A stretch of DNA of 64,000 bases from Ignavibacteria bacterium (GTDB taxonomy: Bacteria; Bacteroidota; Ignavibacteria; Tepidaquicellales; Tepidaquicellaceae), in contig JADJMZ010000003.1 of the NCBI GenBank assembly GCA_016709315.1, forward strand, positions 124,001 to 188,000. Direction: 5' to 3'. Positions 37,231 through 46,223 of the stretch are shown here, one piece after another; within the stretch, counting starts at the first letter, position 1; each line of letters starts with the position of its first letter. The notes under the pieces are model-generated. The model did not search any database. It was not told the DNA's origin and saw only the letters and a program-made list of their open reading frames with translations. Both the position numbers and the translations under genes were made by a program.

Positions 37231-38013
37231 TTGGACAAGAAAAGAAAAATAATTGCAATCATAGAAGCAAGAATGGGTTCAAGCAGACTTCCCGGAAAAG
37301 TACTGAAAGAAATCTGCGGTAAACCTGTATTGCAGATACTTACGGAAAGGTTAAAAAGGTCTAAACTGACGGATGAGATTGTGATAGCAACAACAGTAAA
37401 TGAACTTGACGAAAGCATTACTGAATTTGGGAAACGACTGAATGTAAAAGTTTTCAGAGGAAGTGAAGAAGATGTACTTGGAAGAGTAGTCGGAGCAGCT
37501 GAATTTGCGGATGGAGATGTAATAGTGGAAATAACCGGTGATTGTCCGTTGATGGATCCGGAGGTTATAGATTATGTAATAGAAAATTATCTCAGTAATA
37601 TTCCACTCTACGACTATGTAACAAACATCGGATACGTTAACAATGAAACCCGCGAGATTCCGCTAGGCATGGATGTCCGGGTATTTACTTACAAAGATCT
37701 TAAGCATATATCTGAAATTACAGATGATCCGGAAGACAGGGAACATGTTTCGCTGTATTTTTTCAGAACAGGCAAAGATAAATACAAACTTTACAACGTC
37801 AAGACTCCGGATAAATGGAAAAGGGATTATGAAGTAAGACTTGCTCTTGATACCGAAGAGGATTTCGAATTTATAAAGTCGGTTTATGAAGAGTTAACAA
37901 TAAACAAATCGGATTTTAATCTTGAAGACATTCTGAATTATCTTGATAAACACAGGGATCTGTTAAAAATAAATTCGGACGTGATACAAAAAAAAGTAAA
38001 AGACCTTGACTAA
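37231..38013 (+). CDS. spsF: SpsF-like cytidylyltransferase family protein (copy 2)
   Basis: 260 residues from a TTG start. AIIEARMGSSRLPGKVLKEI near residues 8-27 gives the nucleotide-binding motif; FRGSEEDVLGRVVGAAEFA and ITGDCPLMDPEVIDYVI provide the metal site. It parallels copy 1 at 30471-31211 throughout, with EVRLALDTEEDFEF equivalent to the C-terminal motif of copy 1. The adjacent Gfo/Idh and DegT genes make a second module, so each SpsF may activate a different sugar. Its stop overlaps the next gene by 8 bases. Confidence 0.83.
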   Translation: MDKKRKIIAIIEARMGSSRLPGKVLKEICGKPVLQILTERLKRSKLTDEIVIATTVNELDESITEFGKRLNVKVFRGSEEDVLGRVVGAAEFADGDVIVEITGDCPLMDPEVIDYVIENYLSNIPLYDYVTNIGYVNNETREIPLGMDVRVFTYKDLKHISEITDDPEDREHVSLYFFRTGKDKYKLYNVKTPDKWKRDYEVRLALDTEEDFEFIKSVYEELTINKSDFNLEDILNYLDKHRDLLKINSDVIQKKVKDLD

Positions 38014-38980
38014 ATATAACGTCGGCATAATCGGCTGCGGGGACATAGGATTTTTATTTGATCACAAGAAAAGAATTGAAGGCGCATTAACGCATTTCAG
38101 GGCATTTGAAAATTCCAGGCATTTTAATGTAAAAGCGGTTTCGGAAAAGAGAATAAATATCGGAAAGATTATAGAAAAGAATCATAAACTTCCTGCTTAT
38201 ACTGATTACAGAAAGATGCTAAATGAAAATGAGTTTGATGTGATCTCAGTCGCGACAAATGATGAATCTCATGCAGAAATTTTAAATGAACTTATAAAAT
38301 ACAAGCCAAAGCTTGTTTTCTGTGAAAAGCCGCTGGCTATGAATTCAGCTGATGTAAAAGAAACAGTAAAGCTTTTTAAAAAAAATAAAATTCATCTTCA
38401 GGTGAATTACACCAGAAGATTTCTTGACGAGTTTTCTGAAATAGGAAACATCATTAAATCAGGAAAGCTTGGTGACATCGAATCCGCAACATTTTATTAT
38501 TCGAGAGGATTGATACATAACGCTTCACATTATCTGGATCTGGTTAACTGGTATTTCGGTGAAAATAAAAATTACATTGTTAAGATCTCTGAAAAAGAAG
38601 GTTTAAGCAAAGATGATAAAACAGTAAGTTTCAATATGAAATATAGTAACGGAACAGAGGTAAGATTTATTGGTCTTAATCCGACAAAGCTTTCATTTGC
38701 CGAAATTGATTTAGTCGGCACAAAGGGTAGAATAAGAGTGAATTATAAAAATGAAATTGAAAAATACAAAGTAACGGAAAATAAAATTTACAACGGATAT
38801 AAAATATATAAGCTTACAGAATGCAAGCCGGTCAGGTTTTCAAGTGCGCTACCGAATGCAGTTGATAATATATACAAAACGCTTGAAGGGAAAGAAGAAC
38901 TTGATTCGCCTGCAGAAAATTCATTAAAAATTTTTGAATTAATAAACAGAATAAAGGAGAGACCAATATGCCGAATTTAG
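38006..38980 (+). CDS. Gfo/Idh/MocA-family oxidoreductase
   Basis: 324 residues from a TTG start inside the end of the SpsF gene. NAD motif GIIGCGDIGFLFDHKKR near residue 7, LVFCEKPLAMNSADV with Glu-Lys-Pro near residue 110, and NASHYLDLVNWYFG with the conserved His/Asp near residue 185. The downstream DegT gene overlaps it by 13 bases. Gfo/Idh plus DegT pairs commonly oxidise then aminate a sugar carbon (as WbpB/WbpE or NtdC/NtdA do), so a new amino sugar is the likely product. Substrate unknown. Confidence 0.85.
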   Translation: MTKYNVGIIGCGDIGFLFDHKKRIEGALTHFRAFENSRHFNVKAVSEKRINIGKIIEKNHKLPAYTDYRKMLNENEFDVISVATNDESHAEILNELIKYKPKLVFCEKPLAMNSADVKETVKLFKKNKIHLQVNYTRRFLDEFSEIGNIIKSGKLGDIESATFYYSRGLIHNASHYLDLVNWYFGENKNYIVKISEKEGLSKDDKTVSFNMKYSNGTEVRFIGLNPTKLSFAEIDLVGTKGRIRVNYKNEIEKYKVTENKIYNGYKIYKLTECKPVRFSSALPNAVDNIYKTLEGKEELDSPAENSLKIFELINRIKERPICRI

Positions 38981-40287
38981 CATTACTAGGAGGAAAGCCG
39001 GTAAGATCAGAGATGTTTGCACATGACAATTCTATCGGAGAAGAAGAGAAGCAGGCGGTTATAAGAGTGCTTGAGTCCGGAAATCTTTCTCAATATGTAG
39101 GTTCATGGAACAAGGATTTTTTCGGCGGACCTTTTGTAAGGCAATTTGAAAAGGACTGGGCTGAATCTTCAGGAGCAGAGTTCAGCATTGCCGTAAATTC
39201 AAATACATCCGGATTATACGCCTGCATCGGAGCATGTGATATCGGACCGGGAGATGAAGTTATAGTTTCGCCATACACAATGACAGCAGGAGCAATCGCA
39301 CCGTTGATTTACGGAGCTGTGCCTGTATTTGCAGACATTGAAGAAGATACATTTTGTCTTGATCCGAAGAGCATTGAAGCGAATATAACGCCGAGAACGA
39401 AGGCAATACTTGTAGTTCATATTTGCGGACATCCGACGGAAATGGATGAAGTGATGTCAATTGCAAAAAAACATAATCTTAAAGTCATAGAAGACTGCGC
39501 GCAGTCGCCGATGTCAACATACAAAGGAAGGAAAGTAGGAACGATCGGAGATGCAGGAATATTCAGTCTGAATTACCACAAGCATATACATACCGGCGAA
39601 GGCGGCATGATAACTACAAATGATCCGGTGATAGCCGAGAAAGTTCAGCTTATTAGAAATCACGGGGAAGCTGTAGTAGAAGGCAAAAAAACAAAAGACA
39701 TTTACAATACATTCGGATTCAATTACAGAATGACTGAAATGGAAGCAGCGGTAGGAATAGAGCAACTGAAGAAAATGCCTGAGCTTATAGAAAAAAGAAT
39801 TTCGAATGCAAATTATCTGTCTAAAATACTTGGAGAACTTCCCGGCATTATTCCGCCGGTAGTTAAAGAAGGATGCAAACATGTTTATTATCAGCAGACA
39901 TTTAAATTCAAAAAAGATATTGTCGGAGTTGCAAGAAATACATTTGTAGATGCCGTGAAAGCTGAACTTCCGCTGATGAAGTTAAGGGAATCAACTCCTA
40001 TTATGGGAGTCGGATTTGCACCGCCGCTTTATCTTCAGCCGATTTATCAGCAGAGACTTCATAAATGTTCATTCAACTGTCCAAGATACGACGGTCAGGT
40101 TTCTTATGAGAAGGGATTATGTCCTGTCACAGAGAGAATGTATTATGAAGAAGTTTTCACACATGAATACATGCGTCCCTGCTTTTCAAAGAGGGATCTT
40201 GAAACAGTAATAAACGCTTATGAAAAAGTTTATCAGAATCTTGATGAGCTTAAGGAATATGAAGCAAAGAATACTGTAACTGTTTAA
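38968..40287 (+). CDS. DegT/DnrJ/EryC1-type aminotransferase
   Basis: 439 residues. ALLGGKPVRSEMF starts the protein in the manner of AHBA-synthase and scyllo-inosose aminotransferase-like members. VNSNTSGLYACIGACDIGPGDE and VIEDCAQSPMSTYKGRKVG follow. The PLP lysine is in FSLNYHKHIHTGEGGMITT near residue 207. A cysteine-containing stretch (KCSFNCPRYDG then LCPVTERMYYEEVF) lies near 370. A good Shine-Dalgarno AAAGGAGA sits upstream of the ATG, one of the few in the window. Probably aminates the product of the overlapping Gfo/Idh enzyme. Confidence 0.88.
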   Translation: MPNLALLGGKPVRSEMFAHDNSIGEEEKQAVIRVLESGNLSQYVGSWNKDFFGGPFVRQFEKDWAESSGAEFSIAVNSNTSGLYACIGACDIGPGDEVIVSPYTMTAGAIAPLIYGAVPVFADIEEDTFCLDPKSIEANITPRTKAILVVHICGHPTEMDEVMSIAKKHNLKVIEDCAQSPMSTYKGRKVGTIGDAGIFSLNYHKHIHTGEGGMITTNDPVIAEKVQLIRNHGEAVVEGKKTKDIYNTFGFNYRMTEMEAAVGIEQLKKMPELIEKRISNANYLSKILGELPGIIPPVVKEGCKHVYYQQTFKFKKDIVGVARNTFVDAVKAELPLMKLRESTPIMGVGFAPPLYLQPIYQQRLHKCSFNCPRYDGQVSYEKGLCPVTERMYYEEVFTHEYMRPCFSKRDLETVINAYEKVYQNLDELKEYEAKNTVTV

Positions 40288-41340
40288 ATGAGAAAGAAAG
40301 TTCTTATAGCATTTGATGACCCCGGTGGAGGACTTGCAGTAATTTCTGTAATAGAGGAACTAATTAAAATCAAAGAACTTGATTTAAAAATTTATTCCGG
40401 AAGATTAAGTGAAAAATTCTTATTCGGTTATACTTATGAGAAAATAGATTCGCAAATCGAAGAAAAAGAAGCTGAAGAGATATTGGACGAGTTTAAACCT
40501 GATATAATTATAACGGCAACAGGAGGAGGAAATGCAGAGCAGCATTTTCGGAATCTTGCAATCAGAAGAAATATCAAAAGCATTGTAATACTCGATTTCT
40601 GGAAAGACTACGGAAGAAGATGGCTATACGCAGATTACGAATTGAAGAACATGACTGATAAAATATGTGTAATGGATGAAGAAACAAAATCCGAAATGAC
40701 AGAAGAAGGATTTCCGGAAAACAATTTAATAGTTACTGGACATCCGTATCTTGATAAAATATTTAATCAAAAAAAAGTAATTCCAGATTCAGGACAGAGC
40801 AGTTCAGAATACCGGTTTAAAAAAATATTATTTCTTTCACAGCCACTGAAAATAATGGGTTTAGAAAATTACAATGTGCACCCTTTGACAGTATTTATGG
40901 AAGCATTAAAGAGACATGCGGAGTCAGGGAATTTCAGGTACACATTAATAATAAAGCCTCATCCATCTGAAAATGAACTAACGGAAATTTCAGAGATCAG
41001 TGAACAATTCGCAACAGAAAAAATCGAAATCATTATCAGTGAAGAAAATGATGTTATTAAACTGATAAAAGATGCAGATATTGTTGCCGGATACAATACA
41101 ATTGCGATGTTTGAAGCGAGAGCTCTTAATAAAAGGACTATAAGTCTCAGCATTGCAAAAATAAGGAATTCGCTTTCAGGTGCGATGAACAGGGCGGGAA
41201 TTGAAATATCAGAATTGAATACTGATGCAATTTTTAATTGTCTTAATCAAGAGATAATCTCAGAAGATACAAAAGGAATATTTGAAGGCGGTATCAGAAA
41301 CACGACTGATCTTATATTAAAAGAATTAAATCTTAATTAA
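40288..41340 (+). CDS. GT-B fold glycosyltransferase-like protein, family not placed
   Basis: 350 residues, starting directly after the DegT stop. VLIAFDDPGGGLAVISVIEE gives an N-terminal Rossmann-like glycine motif; TATGGGNAEQHFRNLA; LIVTGHPYLDKIF; then a second domain with LIIKPHPSENELTEI and VAGYNTIAMFEARALNKR. The K-P-H-P segment resembles that of capsule (KpsS/KpsC) and TagB/TagF type transferases. I do not recognise a closer family. It probably transfers a sugar or activated group made by the upstream module. Confidence 0.6.
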   Translation: MRKKVLIAFDDPGGGLAVISVIEELIKIKELDLKIYSGRLSEKFLFGYTYEKIDSQIEEKEAEEILDEFKPDIIITATGGGNAEQHFRNLAIRRNIKSIVILDFWKDYGRRWLYADYELKNMTDKICVMDEETKSEMTEEGFPENNLIVTGHPYLDKIFNQKKVIPDSGQSSSEYRFKKILFLSQPLKIMGLENYNVHPLTVFMEALKRHAESGNFRYTLIIKPHPSENELTEISEISEQFATEKIEIIISEENDVIKLIKDADIVAGYNTIAMFEARALNKRTISLSIAKIRNSLSGAMNRAGIEISELNTDAIFNCLNQEIISEDTKGIFEGGIRNTTDLILKELNLN

Positions 41341-41354
41341 GTAAAATAAAAATT

Positions 41355-41918
41355 TTGAAAAATCCATTTTTAACAGGAAAGAAAATTTATTTGTCACCAT
41401 TGACAAAGGAAGATATAACCGAAGAATACATTCACTGGCTTAATGATAAAGAAGTCTGTGCGGGAAATTCACATGCTACATTTCCGAACAATTATACGAA
41501 GACTCTTTCTTATGTCGAATCAATTTCCGAAAGTAAAACAGATCTTGTTTTTGCAGTGAGGTGGAAAAAAAACAACCTTCATATCGGAAACGCTTCTTTT
41601 CAGGGTATAAATCTTATCAACAGGTCAGCTGACATGGCAATTATCATTGGCAACAAAAATTACTGGAATAAAGGCATCAGCACGGAAATACTTTCGCTTT
41701 TCATTGAGTATGGATTTGAAACTCTGAACCTTCACAGAATTACTACAGGTACACCGTTAACAAACAGAGGAGCAATCAGGATTTGCGAAAAAAACGGAAT
41801 GAAGAAAGAAGGATTATTGAGAGAAGTAATGTTTAAAGACGGAAAATATCTTGATGTAGTTATATTTTCAATTTTATCACACGAGTATAAGAGCATTAAA
41901 AAAATAAATTTAAAATAA
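41355..41918 (+). CDS. GNAT-family N-acetyltransferase (RimJ/RimL-like)
   Basis: 187 residues from a TTG start. SPLTKEDITEEYIHWLND is the usual opening; acetyl-CoA motif IIGNKNYWNKGISTEILSL near residue 97; NRGAIRICEKNGMKKEGLLR near residue 137. Such enzymes N-acetylate amino sugars in glycan clusters (e.g. PseH/LegH-like roles). Its position between the aminotransferase module and the amidotransferase fits acylation of a new amino group. Seven bases separate it from the amidotransferase start. Confidence 0.87.
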   Translation: MKNPFLTGKKIYLSPLTKEDITEEYIHWLNDKEVCAGNSHATFPNNYTKTLSYVESISESKTDLVFAVRWKKNNLHIGNASFQGINLINRSADMAIIIGNKNYWNKGISTEILSLFIEYGFETLNLHRITTGTPLTNRGAIRICEKNGMKKEGLLREVMFKDGKYLDVVIFSILSHEYKSIKKINLK

Positions 41919-41924
41919 TAGATA

Positions 41925-43142
41925 ATGAAAGACGCTAATTACGGAAAACCGCAAATGGAAGGAGTTCAGTATTGCATCAGATGCTGTATTCCTGCAACAC
42001 AGGAAGGAGTGAAGTTCGATGAGATGGGAATCTGTCAGGCATGTCAGTCATCGGAGCAAAAGATTCACATTAACTGGGTGGAGAAAGAAAAAGAACTGAA
42101 GAGGATATTTCAGGAAGCAAAGGATAAAGCAGGTAGCAACTACGACTGCATTGTCGGGATCAGCGGAGGAAAGGACAGTACATTTCAGCTTCATGTTCTT
42201 ACGAATGTTTATGGAATGAAACCACTTGCAGTAACGCACAGTCACAACTGGTTCAGCGAGACCGGCTGGTATAACCTGATGAATTCACTTGAGAAGTTTA
42301 ATGTGGATCACATAATGTTCACACCAAACAGAAATCTTATAAACAGACTTGCAAAGAAATCACTTGAAGGAATCGGCGATACATGCTGGCATTGTCATGC
42401 TGGAGGCAGCGCATTTCCTCTTCAGGTAGCGGTAAAATTCAATATACCGCTTGTGGTTTACGGAGAATCAATAGCTGAAGCTTCAGGCAGATCATCTTAT
42501 AAAAATCCTTTAATGAAATTCGATCTTGATTATTTTGAAAGAGTTTCAATCAAAAAAAATCCGAAAGATATGATAGGCGGGACAGTTTCGGAAAAGGATA
42601 TGAAGCCGTTCTTTTTGCCGACGCTGGAAGAATTTCAGAGAGTGGGAGTTACGCTGATGCATCTGGGAGATTACATATTCTGGGATGATGAGAGGCAGAT
42701 GGAATTTATCAGAGATCATTACGGATGGAAAGAAACCGAAATTGAAGGGACATACAAAGGATACAAAAGCGCTGAGTGTATAATGCCGGGGATGCATGAC
42801 TTTACAAATTATCTGAAGCGAGGATACGGCAGGTCTACATACCAGGCAAGTGTGGACGTGAGGAACGGACTGCTTTCAAGAGAAGAAGGATTTGAATTGT
42901 CAAAGAAATACGATCAGGAAATTCCTGAGTCTCTGGAATATTATCTGAAAATAACAGGAATGACACATGAAGAGTTTTATGAGCTGATGAAGAAAAAAAG
43001 ACTTGATGAGATCAAGCACATAGAATTACCGGTCATACAGAAAACCAGAGTAAACAAGGAAAGGATAATGCCTTATCCAGAACAATTGGTAGAAAGAGAA
43101 GAACAAAGAAAAAAAACGGAGCAGCTTAAAAATGAAAAGTAA
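41925..43142 (+). CDS. N-acetyl sugar amidotransferase (WbpG/PseA-like)
   Basis: 405 residues. N-terminal metal-binding cysteines: YCIRCCIPATQEGVKFDEMG then ICQACQSS (about 17-46). The ATP pyrophosphatase loop is IVGISGGKDSTFQLH near residue 76, with DTCWHCHAGGSAFP near 157 and VVYGESIAEASGRSS. This family converts an N-acetyl group to an acetamidino group. WbpG normally works with HisH and HisF homologues that deliver ammonia from glutamine. None is present in the window; instead an amidase gene overlaps the 3' end by 11 bases. The substrate could be the diacetamido-uronate or the nonulosonate. Confidence 0.9.
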   Translation: MKDANYGKPQMEGVQYCIRCCIPATQEGVKFDEMGICQACQSSEQKIHINWVEKEKELKRIFQEAKDKAGSNYDCIVGISGGKDSTFQLHVLTNVYGMKPLAVTHSHNWFSETGWYNLMNSLEKFNVDHIMFTPNRNLINRLAKKSLEGIGDTCWHCHAGGSAFPLQVAVKFNIPLVVYGESIAEASGRSSYKNPLMKFDLDYFERVSIKKNPKDMIGGTVSEKDMKPFFLPTLEEFQRVGVTLMHLGDYIFWDDERQMEFIRDHYGWKETEIEGTYKGYKSAECIMPGMHDFTNYLKRGYGRSTYQASVDVRNGLLSREEGFELSKKYDQEIPESLEYYLKITGMTHEEFYELMKKKRLDEIKHIELPVIQKTRVNKERIMPYPEQLVEREEQRKKTEQLKNEK

Positions 43143-44517
43143 AAACAATCAGATTAAAGAAAATATTTTTTTGAAATCCGGAATAAAAGATATTTTAAAA
43201 AAAATTGAAAAAAAAGAAATTACTACTTCGGAAATTGCAGAGCAATGTATTGAGCGGATAGAAGAGTATAATGACAAATACAAAGTGTGGGTTTCTTATG
43301 ATGAAAAAAAACTTCATGAACAATCGGATAAAATTTCGGAAAGAATCGGGAACGGCGAATCAATAAGAGTTCTGGAAGGAATACCTGTCGGAGTAAAAGA
43401 TATATTCAACACTTATGATTTTCCTACTCAGATGGGAAGTCCTTTATGGAAAGGGTTTACGGCAGGAAATGATGCAAGAGTTGTATATTATTTAAAAGAG
43501 GCGGGGGCGATAATTCCCGGCAAGACTGATACGGCTGAATTTGCGGTACATGCAATAGGTAACTGTTTAAATCCACATGATGTTACGAGAACTCCGGGAA
43601 CATCTTCCAGCGGATCATCAGTAGCTGTTGCGCTTGGAATGACTCCTGCAGCTATCGGAACTCAGACTGCGGGGTCAATAGTCCGTCCTGCAAGTTTTTG
43701 CGGAGTTTACGGATGCAAGCCGTCATTCGGACTTATACCCCGAACGGGAATGCTTAAGACGACTGACAGTCTTGATACAATTGGTTTTTTCACTTCAAAA
43801 TATGAAGATCTTCAGACATTGTTTGAAGTAATAAGAGTTCACGGATCAAATTATCCATTAAGCAACGATGCTCTTAATGATGAAAAGCGTCAGAATAAAT
43901 CTCCGGGCAAGCCGTGGAAAATTGCATTTGTAAAAACACATACCTGGGAAAATGCATTTGACTATGCAAAAGATAGCATAACGGAATTTGTAAATAAGAT
44001 AAATGAACTGAAAGACGCTGAAGTTGAAATTGCTGAACTTCCTGAAGCGGTAAAACACTCGCATAATGTTCATCAGACTATTTATGACAAGACTTTATCA
44101 TATTATTTCCAGGAAGAGCTTCAGAATCCGGAACTCATATCGCCTGTAATGAATGAAATTTTTATCAGAGGCAGAAAAATTTCAGTCGAGCAATATCACA
44201 AAGCTCTCAGAGATCAGGAAGTGATCACAAATGCCATGGACAGTTTTTTTGATCACTACGACGTACTGATTTCATTAAGCACGGCAGGTGAAGCTCCGCC
44301 AAGAGAAGAAACTGAAAGACCTGATCCTTCGCTGATCTGGACACTGGCTCATTTGCCTGTAGTTTGCGCTCCTGCTTTTATTTCTCCGGGCGGTTTACCT
44401 TTCGGAGTGCAGTTCGCAGCAAGAAAATACAACGATAAACTATTATTCAGATTCACTGATTATCTGAGAAAATCAGGATTAATACCGGAAGGAACAAATC
44501 CGCTTCCTTCAGTATAA
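43132..44517 (+). CDS. Amidase-signature family enzyme
   Basis: 461 residues. The Ser-cisSer-Lys triad is intact: Lys89 in GIPVGVKDIFNT, cis-Ser158 in RTPGTSSSGSSVAVALG, nucleophile Ser182 in IGTQTAGSIVRPASFCG. The C-terminal part HLPVVCAPAFISPGGLPFGV is also a family landmark. Known members (GatA and others) hydrolyse amides, some releasing ammonia for a partner. It overlaps the WbpG/PseA-like gene by 11 bases, so an ammonia-supplying or product-trimming job beside that enzyme is likely. The individual substrate is unknown. Confidence 0.9.
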   Translation: MKSKNNQIKENIFLKSGIKDILKKIEKKEITTSEIAEQCIERIEEYNDKYKVWVSYDEKKLHEQSDKISERIGNGESIRVLEGIPVGVKDIFNTYDFPTQMGSPLWKGFTAGNDARVVYYLKEAGAIIPGKTDTAEFAVHAIGNCLNPHDVTRTPGTSSSGSSVAVALGMTPAAIGTQTAGSIVRPASFCGVYGCKPSFGLIPRTGMLKTTDSLDTIGFFTSKYEDLQTLFEVIRVHGSNYPLSNDALNDEKRQNKSPGKPWKIAFVKTHTWENAFDYAKDSITEFVNKINELKDAEVEIAELPEAVKHSHNVHQTIYDKTLSYYFQEELQNPELISPVMNEIFIRGRKISVEQYHKALRDQEVITNAMDSFFDHYDVLISLSTAGEAPPREETERPDPSLIWTLAHLPVVCAPAFISPGGLPFGVQFAARKYNDKLLFRFTDYLRKSGLIPEGTNPLPSV

Positions 44518-44547
44518 TTTTATAAGAATTCAGAATTAACAAGAAAT

Positions 44548-46212
44548 TTGAAATCCGCTAACATTATCAAAATAATGCTGCTCAGAAACAAACACATAAA
44601 GAAGTTAAATACAAAACTAAAGGCGAGGAGATTTTACAGGAACAGGATAAAATCTGTTTCAAAGCCGGAGAGAATATTATTCTGGTCAACTGGCGGAATG
44701 ATAATCCAGTCGAATCTTGAATCAGTCATCGCTGCGTCATTAAAGCTCCGCGGTCATAAAGTAAGAATGATATTATGCGACGGAGTGTATAAAGCTTGCG
44801 CAAAAAGAGTTGATAATCCTGAAGTGGGAATTAGTGACTGGGGAAAATATTGTGCGAGCTGCATCAGACAGAACAGCAGTTTGCTTGAAAGATTAGGGAT
44901 AGAATATTCTTACATAAGCGATCTTATTTCACCTGAAAAAATAATTGAACTCAGAAAACAAGCGGAGGCAGTAAATTTTGAAAATTATAAAGAGCTGAAT
45001 TACAATGGACTGAATCACGGAAACCATCTTGAATCTGCAATGATGAGACACACAAGAGGCGGTTCTTATGAAGGACTTGAAGATATTCTTCGTGAATATG
45101 CATTTGCAGTTCTTGTTGTAGCTGAAACATCTGAAGAGGCAGTAAAAAAATTCAAGCCGACAAGAATTTACATGTCTCACGGAATATATGCAGACTGGGG
45201 ACCGGCTCTGAGCATTGCAGTTAAGTATAAAATTCCTTCAACCTCTTATGTCTGCTGCTATCTTCCCGTACATTTCTTTTTCGGAACGGTCGATAGTTTT
45301 AAAGAAACATTTCTAAACATCAACGACTCTACATGGCTGAAATCTGCAGAGAAAGAATTAACAGAAATGCAGATCAGCAGATTAGAAAATTTTATTGGCA
45401 GGAGATATCTGGATAACATTGCAGCAGACATGAAAGGAATATTAAAAGATTATACCGGTGACAAGGAATTTTTTCTTAAAAAATATGATCTCAAGCCGGA
45501 TAAACCTGTATGGGGAATTATGACACACATTAACTGGGATGCTGTTTCTGATTATTTTCCTATGATACATAAAAATTTCGATGAGTGGCTTTATGAAACT
45601 GTAAAAGAAATAATTAATATTAAGGAGGTTCAATGGCTGATTAAAATACATCCGTCTGAATTGAATGACAATCCGCTGACCGGATGTCAAAAATTTATTG
45701 AAAATAATTTTCCAGATCTTCCGTCTCATATTAAAGTAGTAAAAATGGATGATGACATAAGTCCGCAGGATTTTTACACTCTGCTTGACGGCGCAGTAAC
45801 AGTAATGGGTACGGGAGGGCTTGAACTTTCACTTCAGGGCAAGCCTGTAATTCTTGCCGGGAAAGCTCATTATTCAAACAAAGGTTTTACTTATGATGCA
45901 AAGACAGAAAATCATTACAAAGAATTGTTGTCAGCAGCTAAAGATATAAAATATCACGATGATGAAAAAAGAAAACTTGCACTTAAATACGGATATATCT
46001 ATTTCATACAAAAGCAGATCCCATTGCTACCGACGATTAATGAAGATCTGCTGATTGATTTCAATAAGCTCGATTATCTTATTCCCGGAAAAAATAAATT
46101 CATGGATTTCATTTGTGACAGGATAATTGACGGAGAAGACTTTGTTCTTCCCGAAGAGCTAGTAGAAAAAATACATTTTTTTGAAAAAGATCAAATTATA
46201 AAATTCGCTTAA
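44548..46212 (+). CDS. Capsule-type glycosyltransferase-like protein (KpsS/LipB-like C-terminal half)
   Basis: 554 residues from TTG; an in-frame ATG at 44575 is an alternative start. The N-terminal part has RILFWSTGGMIIQSNLESV and a cysteine-rich patch (NPEVGISDWGKYCASC). The C-terminal half has WGIMTHINWDAVS, VQWLIKIHPSELNDNP, and VTVMGTGGLELSLQGKPVI, which resembles the capsule polysaccharide biosynthesis (KpsS/LipB) domain with its H-P and glycine-rich acceptor motifs. It probably transfers a sugar from a CMP-linked donor, which two SpsF-like genes nearby could supply. The match is by eye and moderate. Confidence 0.6.
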   Translation: MKSANIIKIMLLRNKHIKKLNTKLKARRFYRNRIKSVSKPERILFWSTGGMIIQSNLESVIAASLKLRGHKVRMILCDGVYKACAKRVDNPEVGISDWGKYCASCIRQNSSLLERLGIEYSYISDLISPEKIIELRKQAEAVNFENYKELNYNGLNHGNHLESAMMRHTRGGSYEGLEDILREYAFAVLVVAETSEEAVKKFKPTRIYMSHGIYADWGPALSIAVKYKIPSTSYVCCYLPVHFFFGTVDSFKETFLNINDSTWLKSAEKELTEMQISRLENFIGRRYLDNIAADMKGILKDYTGDKEFFLKKYDLKPDKPVWGIMTHINWDAVSDYFPMIHKNFDEWLYETVKEIINIKEVQWLIKIHPSELNDNPLTGCQKFIENNFPDLPSHIKVVKMDDDISPQDFYTLLDGAVTVMGTGGLELSLQGKPVILAGKAHYSNKGFTYDAKTENHYKELLSAAKDIKYHDDEKRKLALKYGYIYFIQKQIPLLPTINEDLLIDFNKLDYLIPGKNKFMDFICDRIIDGEDFVLPEELVEKIHFFEKDQIIKFA

Positions 46213-46223
46213 AAAAATAAATT

